A stretch of 64,000 nt of DNA from Flavobacterium undicola (GTDB lineage Bacteria > Bacteroidota > Bacteroidia > Flavobacteriales > Flavobacteriaceae), in NCBI RefSeq assembly GCF_009909155.2, contig NZ_JAAAPM020000019.1, positions 1 to 64,000 of the forward strand, read 5' to 3'. The stretch's first letter is position 1, and every line of letters starts with the position of its first letter. The position numbers and the translations under genes were made by a program. Positions 26,379-35,128 of the stretch are shown piece by piece. The notes beneath the pieces were generated by a model. It worked only from the letters and a program-made list of their open reading frames with translations, had not been told where the DNA came from and made no database searches.

Positions 26379-27139
26379 TTTGCATTACCTGAATTCCACA
26401 TTTCCTCCAACTCGATACGATCTCTCAAGGCATCCATACATTTCCAAAAACCATCATGCTTATATGCGGCTAGTTGTCCATCGCTTGCTATTGCCCCTAA
26501 AGGTCCTTTTTCCCATTGTACATCCGTCACATCACCTTCTAAATATTTAAAAATTTCCGGTTCCAAAACAAAAAAACCTCCATTAATCCACATACCATCT
26601 CCGGCAGGTTTCTCTACAAAACTGGATACCTCACCTTTTTGACCAATGTTTAAATTCCCAAATCTACCGGGTACCTGTACACTGGTTAAAGTTGCTAATT
26701 TCCCATGTGACTGATGAAAATCCAACAACGCCTTGAAATCAACATCTGCCACCCCATCACCATAAGTCAACATGAAAGTTTTATCTTTTACATATTTTTC
26801 TACCTTCTTAAGTCTTCCGGCCGTATTGGTGTACAAACCGGTATCGATTAAAGTCACTTTAAAGGATTCGGTGTCTGAATAATGCACCTTGATATTATTA
26901 TTAGCCAATTCAATAGTAACATCGGAATTGTGCAAATAATAGTTGTAAAAATATTCTTTGATGTAAGTCGCTTTGTAACCCAAACAAATCACAAAATCGT
27001 TATAACCGTATTGTTCATACATTTTAAGGATATGCCACAAAATAGGCTTACCTCCAATTTCTACCATTGGCTTTGGTCGTGCTTCCGTTTCTTCCATAAG
27101 GCGAGTACCAAAACCACCTGCAAAAATTACTACTTTCAT
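26363..27139 (-). CDS. rfbF: Glucose-1-phosphate cytidylyltransferase
   Basis: RfbF (258 aa) makes CDP-glucose from CTP and glucose-1-phosphate. The N-terminus MKVVIFAGGFGTRLMEET gives the nucleotidyltransferase loop GGFGTRL (8-14). PKPMVEIGGKPILWHIL is the sugar-phosphate block, LTYGDGVADVD holds the metal-binding Asp residues, and GFWKCMDALRDR near the C-terminus is diagnostic for the CTP enzyme. It opens the CDP-sugar branch. The reductase gene upstream ends 19 nt before it. Confidence 0.96.
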   Translation of the reverse strand: MKVVIFAGGFGTRLMEETEARPKPMVEIGGKPILWHILKMYEQYGYNDFVICLGYKATYIKEYFYNYYLHNSDVTIELANNNIKVHYSDTESFKVTLIDTGLYTNTAGRLKKVEKYVKDKTFMLTYGDGVADVDFKALLDFHQSHGKLATLTSVQVPGRFGNLNIGQKGEVSSFVEKPAGDGMWINGGFFVLEPEIFKYLEGDVTDVQWEKGPLGAIASDGQLAAYKHDGFWKCMDALRDRIELEEMWNSGNAKWKTW

Positions 27140-27158
27140 TTATTATCTTTTATGATTT

Positions 27159-28190
27159 TTAAATCTGAATATAAACATCCTCCGTTAACGGATGACTGCA
27201 ACACAACAAATAATCATCCAGTGCCAAATCTTCTCTCTCTTTTAGCAATCCTATCATACGCAATCCACCGGTTTTTAATTTACCTTTACATGTATTGCAA
27301 CTCCCTGTTTGACAAGAATAAGGCAATTCGATTCCTACATCTAAAGCCGCTTCCAAAATACTTTTCCCTTTTAAGACTTCAACAAAAGTATCCTTTCCTT
27401 CAAAATTGATTTTTACCTGTTGGGTTAAAATAGCTTCAAAATCCTTGGGATCTTTTACCAATTCAAAATCCTCTGAAAAAACATTTTCTTTAGGACATTT
27501 TAAAATATCCAAAGCAGTTTTGATTGTGTTTTTTAAATCATTGGGACCGCAAATATAATGCTTGATTCTTTCAACATTGGCATCTTTAAGTAAATCTAAT
27601 ATAAAGTCTTTGTTAATTCGGCCACTTTTTACGAAATGATGATTTTCATCATGATTGTATTGGGTATGAAAATGCCAAACTTTCAAATTGTATGGGTATA
27701 ATTTCAGTAATTCATTAATCCCTTCTAAAAATATAGTTGATTCAAAATTTTTATTCCCATAAATTAGATTGACCTGAACTACTGGATTTGAAACCAAAAC
27801 TTCTTTCATTATAGATATCAAAGGGGTTATTCCACTACCGACACCCCAAAAACAAATATGGTCAACTTTGTCGTCTTGATCATAAATAAAATCTCCCATA
27901 GGCTCCATCACTTCGATAATGTCTCCAACTTGAACATTATCATGAATATAATTAGAAAAGACACCTTCGGGAACCCGCTTAATTGTAGTCTCCAAAAAAG
28001 GATCAATAGAAGGGGCAGAAGAAAAAGAGTAAGGTCTGGTATATTTTCTCCCATTTATTCGAAAAGACAACGTAAGATACTGTCCCGCTTTATACTTAAT
28101 TTTACGTAAACCGGGTTGTTTAAAACAAAGCGTAATAGTGTCTTTGGTTTCTTTCTTAATATTATGAACTTTTAAAGTATAATTCTTCAT
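27159..28190 (-). CDS. FAD/[2Fe-2S] oxidoreductase, probable E3 partner of RfbH
   Basis: This 343-aa flavoprotein reductase should pass electrons from NAD(P)H to RfbH for C3 deoxygenation. The FAD motif RPYSFSSAP is at 52-60, the NAD-binding GVGSGITPLISIM near 115-127, and the plant-type ferredoxin cysteines are C293, C298, C301 and one of C330/C331. The ferredoxin domain is therefore C-terminal, as in PaaE/Hcr-type reductases. From memory, the well-studied E3 (AscD/RfbI) has the ferredoxin domain at the N-terminus. Position next to rfbF supports the role; domain order suggests independent recruitment. Confidence 0.85.
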   Translation of the reverse strand: MKNYTLKVHNIKKETKDTITLCFKQPGLRKIKYKAGQYLTLSFRINGRKYTRPYSFSSAPSIDPFLETTIKRVPEGVFSNYIHDNVQVGDIIEVMEPMGDFIYDQDDKVDHICFWGVGSGITPLISIMKEVLVSNPVVQVNLIYGNKNFESTIFLEGINELLKLYPYNLKVWHFHTQYNHDENHHFVKSGRINKDFILDLLKDANVERIKHYICGPNDLKNTIKTALDILKCPKENVFSEDFELVKDPKDFEAILTQQVKINFEGKDTFVEVLKGKSILEAALDVGIELPYSCQTGSCNTCKGKLKTGGLRMIGLLKEREDLALDDYLLCCSHPLTEDVYIQI

Positions 28191-28217
28191 TACTACAAAT
28201 GGCTATAAAAAATTTAT

Positions 28218-29279
28218 TTATATTATTTGTTTCAAAATCTTTCGTATAATCAAAACTAAAACAACCATAAATCCTGCTAAAAACGCTCCCAATACAATCC
28301 CTTTGACTTTACCAAATTTTTCTTTAGGCAAGGGTAAAATTGGTCTATCAATCACCTGGATCAATGGGGTTTCTTTACGCAGAGTTACCTTAGCCAATTC
28401 GGTTTGTTTGACCAATTCAGTCAGGATAGCCGTATTCGCCTGCACATCCACCTGCCTGCGGGCAGAAGGTGCACGACGCACATTCATTGCTGGATTCAAA
28501 CCAAAGGTATTATCATTGGCTACCGCCACACCGGTAATTGCTCCATTCAATTCGCGACGGATAGAGTCCGTCTGTCGTTCCAAAATAGCCATGTTCATCC
28601 GGGCTTTTTTACTTTTAGTGGCTATATAAAATTCAGACACGGTTTTAGCTAAGGCTTCACAAAAATATTTTGAAAACAATTCATTTTCAGAAATTACATC
28701 AATGTTAATAATAGAAATCTTTTTATCCTTTTGGGCTACAGACAAAGCTGATTTTGATAAATTAGCATACATGACTCCCATAATACTATCTTGAACCCTG
28801 GTAAACTTTTGACGATCAGCATTGGGAAAAAATTGTAATTTTGCGAGATTTGGTTTTTTATTCCAACCACTTCGCCATTCATTCTTTTGAATGTACATCT
28901 CGGCCAGAGAAATAGTTTTCCCATCTACTATAACAGGAGACAGTAAGGTTTTTTCAACCATAGAACGGGACTTGAACAATTCCGTCAAATTGGAAGCTGT
29001 AAAAACTCCGCCTCCACTCCCTCCTAAATCCAATCCAAAAGAGCTTGCCAATCCTAAAGCTCCTCCTAATCCTCCACCTTTTTCATCTTCTAAGGCAAAA
29101 GATAATGTTGCCGTATAAACCGGTTTTTTAATAAAAGAATATGCCAATCCTAAAGCAGAACCTATCACCCCGACCAACACAATAATTTTCCATTGACTCA
29201 GTAAATACTGCCACCATTCTCTTCCTTTTTCTATGAGTTCTTTTAAGGATATTTCGTCGTTCGGATTTTGTTCATTCAT
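28218..29279 (-). CDS. Wzz-like chain-length determinant
   Basis: This 353-aa inner-membrane protein has the usual Wzz/PCP topology: a membrane helix at about 32-50 (WKIIVLVGVIGSALGLAYSF), a long periplasmic domain with coiled-coil propensity, and a second helix near 325-347 preceded by the proline-rich LPKEKFGKVKG. A Gly-rich segment (about 67-91) is unusual. It lacks a cytoplasmic kinase domain, unlike the protein at 38510-40957. It should set polymer length with Wzy and work with the export protein encoded just upstream. Confidence 0.87.
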   Translation of the reverse strand: MNEQNPNDEISLKELIEKGREWWQYLLSQWKIIVLVGVIGSALGLAYSFIKKPVYTATLSFALEDEKGGGLGGALGLASSFGLDLGGSGGGVFTASNLTELFKSRSMVEKTLLSPVIVDGKTISLAEMYIQKNEWRSGWNKKPNLAKLQFFPNADRQKFTRVQDSIMGVMYANLSKSALSVAQKDKKISIINIDVISENELFSKYFCEALAKTVSEFYIATKSKKARMNMAILERQTDSIRRELNGAITGVAVANDNTFGLNPAMNVRRAPSARRQVDVQANTAILTELVKQTELAKVTLRKETPLIQVIDRPILPLPKEKFGKVKGIVLGAFLAGFMVVLVLIIRKILKQII

Positions 29280-29368
29280 ATTTTCTATTCTCTATTTTCT
29301 ATTCTCTGTCTTGGATTCACCAAGAATTGCCTCTAATAACTAACAACAGACAACCCACAACTGACTTT

Positions 29369-31780
29369 TTATTTAAAAGCGGTTATAATCAATAATGCTA
29401 GACTGGAAATCACACTACCAATACCAACCCATTCACCAGCACTTAATTTCTTTCGCTCTGGTTTTTCCGGCACTACAATCTGGGAGCCTGGCGTTACCTT
29501 AGGATAGGAACGGATAAACAGGAAAGAACCTGCAACATCTGCCTTTCCGTTAGGATAAATAATATAGGCTTTTTTCTTCCAACCTTTAGCATCTACCCCA
29601 CCTACGGCATTTAAATAGTAGTTAAATCCTTTACCGCTATTATAAGGAATCTCAGAAGTCAACAACACATTACCGGCCACTTTTACGCCTTCGGTAAACG
29701 TAGCCACTTCAATTTCATCTCCAGGAAATAAGGTCACATTGCTGCTGTTCTTAGGATTTTTAGCAACAGACTTCCAGTCTACAGGTATTGTTGCGTATTT
29801 TAAATCCTCTTTTAATTTTTTAGTTAACTTGTCTTGAATACTGTCCTTTTTACCCAGATTCAAATTCACATTTTCCAAAGCTTCAATTTGCGCACCCTGA
29901 ATCGGTCGTTTAATTTTAACCCCGTTGATATTCGCCAGAGAAGTCAAACCACCTGCTCGCTGTATCAGATCATACACCTTGTCTTTTTTAGTAACCAAAA
30001 CATATTTTCCCGCATAAGGAACGGCTCCGCTAACAGTCACCATTTCCGGTTTTTCATAAACTGCCATCCTGCGAATATTAACCACGTCAAAAGGCTCTAA
30101 CGCAAAATTTTTGGCTTGTTCATTGTTATCAGCTGTAATTTCCAGATTAAACAACTGGGCTTTATCCTGGTTTTTATCATTTATTTCGTCCGATTGAATC
30201 ATTCGGGCTATTTCCACTCTTTTAGAAGCTGAACCCGTTAATCCACCAGCCTGAATTAATAAATCATTCAATGTTAAATTTTCCTGGTAGTCATAAACCC
30301 CCGGTTTTTTAATTTCACCGTCTATGGTGATTTTATATTCCTCCACAAAGTCCAAAACCGAATATACGGTCACCACATCTTCTTTCTGCAATGCAATATT
30401 GGCTTCTGCATCATTTTTCAAAGCCTTTTCCAGATTAACATTGACAATTTCCGTAGTCAAATCCGGTTTCAATCTGATAATACGTGCTCTATTACTATAA
30501 GCATCTTCTTTTAAGCCATCTGCTTTGGAAACCAAATCCGAAATTCGCATCCCCTCATAAAAAGAATAGGTATCCGGTCTGAATACGGCTCCGTCAATTT
30601 TGATTCGGTTTTCAAAACGGTTCAATATTTTGGATACACGGAATACATCTCCGGAAAGCGGTTTATAATTACCATATTCCGAAGCATAAATATCTTTTAC
30701 TTTAAATTCCTTCGCCGTTTTTTGCATCACATTTACAGAAGCGGTATAAGCCAACTCATTAAAGCCGGAAGCAAATGTCAATAAATCAGCAAAAGTTTCC
30801 CCTTTTTTCATTTCAAAAATACCGGGACGTTTTAGCTGTCCTTCCAGAGAAACTCTTTGCGTATAGGCCGGAATTCGAATCACATCATTATCCTTTAAAC
30901 CCACATTATCTGATTGATCCCCTTTAACAAGAAAACGGTATAAATCAATCGTTCTGTATACTTTATTGTTGCGTAACAACTCAATGTTTCGGTAACTGCC
31001 ATTTTTAGCGGGGCCTCCACCTAAAAACAAAGCATTATATACCGTAGCCAAAGAAGAAACTGAATAATTTCCTGGCTGCTTGCTACCAATTAAAGTTACT
31101 TTTATGGTACGGATGCGACTCAGACTGACACTAACCTGAGATTGTCCAGACCCCACAGTACTATAGACTCTTGCAATGGCGGCTTTAATTTTTTGAGTAG
31201 CTGCTTCAATTGACATTCCTGATACAGCAATCTGACCCACATATTGAATGGTAATTTTACCTTCAACACTCACTGGAATAGAAGCATTATATTCTTGCAC
31301 ACCATAGACACTAACTTGTAGCTCATCTCCAGGTCCTAATACATAATTTACCGGAGTAGCCAATTTTAAATCGGGCTCAAAATTCAAAGTCGGAGTATCA
31401 AACAATTCCGAACCAAAAACCAAAGCATTCTCGGTGTCTTTTACTTTCGTATTACTTATTTTCTCTTGTTTTCTGCCACTTTCTTCAGCTAAACTCTTCG
31501 CATTTGAAGCTTCTCCATTCCCTCGCTGATTAGCCATTCGGGTACGCAACTTGGAAAATTCGGCTGCAGACATTCCTTTAGCCAAAGCCATCGGTTCGGC
31601 CTGATCTATAGTCATGTTATTGCTTTGCAATTGTGACTTAATTTTAACCAAGTCACTCTCTGTCAAATTATCTACCTTCAGCGTACTTAAATCACTGGCT
31701 TTCAATATATCTTGTGCCAATGCATCAGAAGACTGAAACATGGCAAACAAAACTAAAAGGACTGTAATTATTTTTTTCAT
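29369..31780 (-). CDS. SLBB-domain outer-membrane polysaccharide export protein (large Wza-type)
   Basis: This 803-aa secreted protein starts with a cleavable signal peptide (1-22, ending DALAQ). The polysaccharide export domain begins with NYVLGPGDELQVSVYG (145-160). Several SLBB beta-grasp repeats follow, seen as repeated V-x-G-x-V/I-x-x-PG-Y blocks (VTLIGSKQPGNYSV, VSLEGQLKRPGIFEM, ITIDGEIKKPGVYDY, VTVSGAVPYAGKYVL). A C-terminal hydrophobic helix lies at 785-802. It is about three times the size of the Wza-like protein encoded at 40973-41761, which suggests a long periplasm-spanning exporter. It pairs with the Wzz-like gene downstream. Confidence 0.92.
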   Translation of the reverse strand: MKKIITVLLVLFAMFQSSDALAQDILKASDLSTLKVDNLTESDLVKIKSQLQSNNMTIDQAEPMALAKGMSAAEFSKLRTRMANQRGNGEASNAKSLAEESGRKQEKISNTKVKDTENALVFGSELFDTPTLNFEPDLKLATPVNYVLGPGDELQVSVYGVQEYNASIPVSVEGKITIQYVGQIAVSGMSIEAATQKIKAAIARVYSTVGSGQSQVSVSLSRIRTIKVTLIGSKQPGNYSVSSLATVYNALFLGGGPAKNGSYRNIELLRNNKVYRTIDLYRFLVKGDQSDNVGLKDNDVIRIPAYTQRVSLEGQLKRPGIFEMKKGETFADLLTFASGFNELAYTASVNVMQKTAKEFKVKDIYASEYGNYKPLSGDVFRVSKILNRFENRIKIDGAVFRPDTYSFYEGMRISDLVSKADGLKEDAYSNRARIIRLKPDLTTEIVNVNLEKALKNDAEANIALQKEDVVTVYSVLDFVEEYKITIDGEIKKPGVYDYQENLTLNDLLIQAGGLTGSASKRVEIARMIQSDEINDKNQDKAQLFNLEITADNNEQAKNFALEPFDVVNIRRMAVYEKPEMVTVSGAVPYAGKYVLVTKKDKVYDLIQRAGGLTSLANINGVKIKRPIQGAQIEALENVNLNLGKKDSIQDKLTKKLKEDLKYATIPVDWKSVAKNPKNSSNVTLFPGDEIEVATFTEGVKVAGNVLLTSEIPYNSGKGFNYYLNAVGGVDAKGWKKKAYIIYPNGKADVAGSFLFIRSYPKVTPGSQIVVPEKPERKKLSAGEWVGIGSVISSLALLIITAFK

Positions 31781-31809
31781 AAATTTATTATTGAACTGTT
31801 TTTATTGTT

Positions 31810-32817
31810 TTAATGTAACAATATCGATTTTTCCTTTTCCAGATCATTATAGACATATTTCACATCTTGGGAATGACTTTTTTTCAAAATCAAATTAGCA
31901 TCGGGAGTAAATACAAAAATAGTATTACGCAAACCAACAAATGCGGTAAAAGTATCTGTGCCAATAACCATATTTCCTTTTTGATCCACCGGATGACCTT
32001 TGGTTGCAAAATAATCATAAACCGATTCAAAAGACCCCAAATCAGACCATGTAAAATCAGAAGGAACCACTTTAATTTTTTTACTGCGCTCCATCACTGC
32101 ATAATCCACACTTATAGAAGGAATTTCTAACGATAAATCTAAATCTAAATTTCCATTGTCATTATTTTCCCAAGCCACCTTAGCTTTTTCATATACATCC
32201 GGTTGAAAGTTTTTTAATTCTTCCAAGAAAACACCTGATTTAAAACAAAACATTCCGCTATTCCAAAGAAAATTGCCTTTTGCTAGAAAATTGATTGCAG
32301 TAATCTCATTCGGTTTTTCTCTAAATGAAATTACTTTATCACCAAGTCGTTCAATATAACCATAACCTGTCTCCGGCTTAGTGGGTTGAATTCCAAAAGT
32401 GACAATAGCACCATTAGCAGCTTTTTCTACTCCTTGATTAATTGCTTCTTCATATTTTTCCATATCATCAATAATATGATCGGAAGGAGTAACAATAAGA
32501 ATATCATCAGCTTGAGAGGTAAATGCCGAAAAAGCAATTGCAGCAGCAGTATTTCGGGGAGTGGCCTCTACGATATTAACATAAGGAGTATTCGATTTAT
32601 CCATCACTTTTTGACTAAGGTGACAATTATCTCTATTTCCAACTACAATAATTTTATCTGCAATAGTCTTATTACGCTCCACTGTCATTTCGAATAAAGA
32701 TTTTCCTTCAAATATTTCTAAATATTGTTTGGGTTGGCTTTTACGTGATAAAGGCCATAATCTACTTCCTATTCCTCCTGTAAGGATAACGTGTATAATT
32801 GAATGTTGTTTTTCCAT
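31810..32817 (-). CDS. manC: Mannose-1-phosphate guanylyltransferase
   Basis: This 335-aa nucleotidyltransferase makes GDP-mannose from GTP and mannose-1-phosphate. The signature GGIGSRLWPLSRKSQPKQYL spans 14-33, VTPSDHIID (about 114-122) binds metal and nucleotide, and FREKPN marks the sugar pocket. It is a single-domain form without the C-terminal phosphomannose isomerase cupin. No gmd, fcl or manB gene is in the window, so GDP-mannose is probably used directly. Given the similar fold of RmlA-like enzymes, mannose specificity is an inference from overall motif match. Confidence 0.9.
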   Translation of the reverse strand: MEKQHSIIHVILTGGIGSRLWPLSRKSQPKQYLEIFEGKSLFEMTVERNKTIADKIIVVGNRDNCHLSQKVMDKSNTPYVNIVEATPRNTAAAIAFSAFTSQADDILIVTPSDHIIDDMEKYEEAINQGVEKAANGAIVTFGIQPTKPETGYGYIERLGDKVISFREKPNEITAINFLAKGNFLWNSGMFCFKSGVFLEELKNFQPDVYEKAKVAWENNDNGNLDLDLSLEIPSISVDYAVMERSKKIKVVPSDFTWSDLGSFESVYDYFATKGHPVDQKGNMVIGTDTFTAFVGLRNTIFVFTPDANLILKKSHSQDVKYVYNDLEKEKSILLH

Positions 32818-32909
32818 ACTAACTGTTATCAGTTATGTGTTATTGTATCTATGACTTTGTGGCTAAATTTTAATTATATAAAGACTAAAATAATATATGG
32901 AACTTACAG

Positions 32910-33338
32910 TTACTTATTTTCTTTCAGCAATTCTTTTTCCTTCACTTCCCTACGTAAGCTACTGCTAGAAAAACGGTGATCCCTTACATTAAAATAAAGA
33001 ACTATCCCCTTTTCTTCACAATAGGTTCGACCGGTAAAATTTTCATCCTTGTATTCGTCCCCAAGAATTCTAACATCTATTTTAAATGAACGCAAAATAT
33101 CCTCTAAATCCTGTTCCGTTGCATAAGGCACAATTTCATCGACAAACCGACAGCCCTTAAGCTGAATATAACGCTCCACAACAGACTGTGCAGGTCGATT
33201 CTTTTCTGGACGGTCAATAGTAGGATCAGTTTGCAATCCTGCGATTAAATAATCACATTGCCTTTTGGCCTCTTCCAACATCGTGATATGTCCTGCATGT
33301 AACAAATCGAAAGCACTAAAAGTGATACCTATTCTCAT
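32910..33338 (-). CDS. Cytidylyltransferase-like nucleotidyltransferase (TagD/RfaE-C type)
   Basis: The start at 33338 (MRIGITFSAFDLLHAGH) gives 142 aa; an earlier ATG at 33362 would add eight residues without similarity. HAGH at 14-17 is the HxGH catalytic motif, and FSSSSLRR near 125-132 is the ISSTxxR-like motif of the cytidylyltransferase superfamily, with RFVDEIVPY and ILGDEYKDENFTG between. It resembles glycerol-3-phosphate cytidylyltransferases, so a phosphoglycerol-like decoration is one possibility. The substrate is not certain. Confidence 0.82.
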   Translation of the reverse strand: MRIGITFSAFDLLHAGHITMLEEAKRQCDYLIAGLQTDPTIDRPEKNRPAQSVVERYIQLKGCRFVDEIVPYATEQDLEDILRSFKIDVRILGDEYKDENFTGRTYCEEKGIVLYFNVRDHRFSSSSLRREVKEKELLKENK

Positions 33339-33405
33339 ATATTTTAATTTAATCGAATTCAAAAAATACTGCTTTTATTATCTGTTTATTATTATTGAGT
33401 ATCCT

Positions 33406-34713
33406 CTACAATCTACCATCTATAATATTTCCCAACACTCCTTTTACATCGTAGATGATACTAGTTGTATTTTGAAGCGTTGATAAATCCATTTTTAAAA
33501 ACGGAGTATGTGCTACTCCTAATACGATGGCATCAAATTTTCTATTTGGTATCTGATTTGTTGTACTTAGCTGATATTCTTTTTCTACTTCAGCTGGATT
33601 AGCCAATGGATCAAATGTTGTAACTGAAATTCCATATTCCTGCAATGCTTTAATCACATCTACAATTTTGGTGTTACGAACATCAGGACAGTTTTCTTTA
33701 AAAGTAATTCCCAGCATTAAAAGCGAAGCTCCATTAACTGAAATCCCTTTTTTTATCATCAATTTAACTACCTGAGCTGCTACATATTCCCCCATACTGT
33801 CATTCAAACGACGTCCAGCCAATATTATTTCAGGATGATATCCTAATTCTTGTGCTTTTTGCGCTAAATAGTAAGGATCAACACCAATGCAATGTCCTCC
33901 AACTAATCCGGGTTTGAAAGGCAAAAAATTCCATTTGGTTCCCGCTGCTTCTAAAACTGCCTGAGTATCAATATCCATCAAATTGAATATTTTAGCCAAT
34001 TCGTTTACAAAAGCTATATTGATATCACGTTGGGAGTTTTCAATTACCTTGGCAGCCTCAGCCACTTTTATAGAAGGAGCTAAATGCGTTCCTGCCGTGA
34101 TTACTGATTGGTATAAGGCATTTACTTTTTGTCCAATTTCCGGAGTAGAGCCAGCGGTAACTTTCAAAATTTTATCTACTGTGTGTTCTTTATCCCCTGG
34201 ATTGATTCTTTCAGGAGAATAACCCGCAAAAAAATCAATATTAAATTGCAATCCTGAAATTCGTTCTAAAACGGGCACACATTCATCTTCGGTTACTCCA
34301 GGATAAACGGTTGACTCATAAATTACAACATCTCCTTTTTTCAAAACCTTGCCCACTGTTTCACTGGCTTTATACAAAGGTGTCAGATCAGGACGGTTGT
34401 TTTTATCAACAGGAGTAGGAACTGTTACAATATAATAATCACAATCGGCAATGTCTTTTAATTGATTGGTACAATAAAGACCATTTTTATTTTGCGTCTC
34501 GACTCCGCTCGACATGACAGCCGTAGAAATCAAAACCGATTTTAAAATATTCTCTTCTATTTCAAAAGTACTATCAATTCCAAGGCGTAATTCATCAATT
34601 CGTTTTTGATTGATATCAAATCCAACAACAGCATATTTTGTAGCAAATAGTCTTGCTAAAGGCAAGCCTACATACCCAAGACCTATAACTGCTATTTTAG
34701 AATTAAAATCCAT
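33406..34713 (-). CDS. wbpO: UDP-N-acetyl-hexosamine 6-dehydrogenase (WbpO/TviB-like) with an in-frame repeat
   Basis: From ATG 34713 the protein is 435 aa; an upstream ATG at 34815 adds 34 residues without family similarity. It oxidises C6 of UDP-GalNAc or UDP-GlcNAc to the uronate. IAVIGLGYVGLPLA (7-20) binds NAD, YESTVYPG and GYSPERINPGD are family blocks, and the catalytic Cys is C275 in VGGHCIGVDPYYL. Compared with TviB as I remember it, residues 62-82 are longer. MSSGVET (67-73) is encoded by DNA that looks like a dispersed genomic repeat (34494-34522). A WbpP-like epimerase at 37190-38173 would supply the substrate. Confidence 0.9.
   Translation of the reverse strand: MDFNSKIAVIGLGYVGLPLARLFATKYAVVGFDINQKRIDELRLGIDSTFEIEENILKSVLISTAVMSSGVETQNKNGLYCTNQLKDIADCDYYIVTVPTPVDKNNRPDLTPLYKASETVGKVLKKGDVVIYESTVYPGVTEDECVPVLERISGLQFNIDFFAGYSPERINPGDKEHTVDKILKVTAGSTPEIGQKVNALYQSVITAGTHLAPSIKVAEAAKVIENSQRDINIAFVNELAKIFNLMDIDTQAVLEAAGTKWNFLPFKPGLVGGHCIGVDPYYLAQKAQELGYHPEIILAGRRLNDSMGEYVAAQVVKLMIKKGISVNGASLLMLGITFKENCPDVRNTKIVDVIKALQEYGISVTTFDPLANPAEVEKEYQLSTTNQIPNRKFDAIVLGVAHTPFLKMDLSTLQNTTSIIYDVKGVLGNIIDGRL
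34494..34522. repeat. Dispersed short repeat inside the wbpO-like coding region
   Basis: GCGTCTCGACTCCGCTCGAC followed by ATGACAGCC matches, on the other strand, the intergenic repeat at about 7275-7300 (TGCGTCTC, then TCGACTTAGCTCGAGATG). Here it is read in frame as part of the dehydrogenase, so an element usually seen between genes has become coding sequence. Confidence 0.6.
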
Positions 34714-34812
34714 CAATTTACTCTTATTTATATTGCTATTTATGGAGTAGCTACCAACGCTTCGCGGTTCCAACCCACAAAAACGGGCAGAAAAATATTG
34801 ATTTTTTGAGTG

Positions 34813-34820
34813 CAAATATA
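34813..34820 (-). promoter_or_regulatory. Possible -7 promoter element before the wbpO-like gene
   Basis: TATATTTG on the minus strand fits TAnnTTTG and would start RNA about 95 nt before the ATG at 34713. No good TTG element is seen 17-23 nt upstream, so support is weak. Confidence 0.3.
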
Positions 34821-35063
34821 ACTACTAAAAGCCTAATTTCCATTACTTATTTTATAGTTAAAGTTCACAAACAAAACATCAAATAATAACAAACTCATAA
34901 ACAACTACTAATCAAGGCAAAGTATCAATTTACCAAAGAAATATTATTTAAAAATATCACCTAATTTAGTGATGCCAAAAAACACAAAAATAAAGGTTTA
35001 ATCCTACTTATTTAACAAAAAATAGAAACCAAAACTTTATATTTTACTCAACACATAATAAGA

Positions 35064-35107
35064 ATGCGTCTAAATCTTTCTATCACAATAGAAAGATTTA
35101 GACGCAT
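35064..35107 (-). terminator. Perfect 20-bp hairpin after the UpxY-like gene
   Basis: Arms at 35064-35083 and 35088-35107 are perfect complements (beginning ATGCGTCTAAATC) around the loop CACA or TGTG. It begins 21 nt past the stop codon. The following minus-strand sequence, TCTTATTATG, is not a clean U-tract, so it may be an intrinsic terminator, an attenuator read through with the NusG-like factor, or an mRNA end stabiliser. Confidence 0.6.
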
Positions 35108-35128
35108 CATAAAAAATTAAAAAATATA

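Larger units (their letters stand above)
34714..35128. other. 415-nt leader between UpxY-like gene and downstream operon
   Basis: No gene was seen. It contains a perfect 20-bp hairpin next to the upxY end (35064-35107), a long AT-rich stretch, a possible -7 element on the minus strand (34813-34820) and, near the wbpO start, a short GC-richer block around 34746-34793. The arrangement suits a regulated leader. Confidence 0.55.

Noticed and set aside
26882..27409. 175-codon plus-strand open frame opposite rfbF and the reductase gene
   Set aside because: It runs antisense across two clearly identified genes, has no motif, and its codons reflect the complement of conserved coding sequence.
34714..34815. 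Longer start of the WbpO-like gene
   Set aside because: The extra 34 residues show no family similarity, and the family opening (KIAVIGLGYVGLP) lies just after the ATG at 34713.
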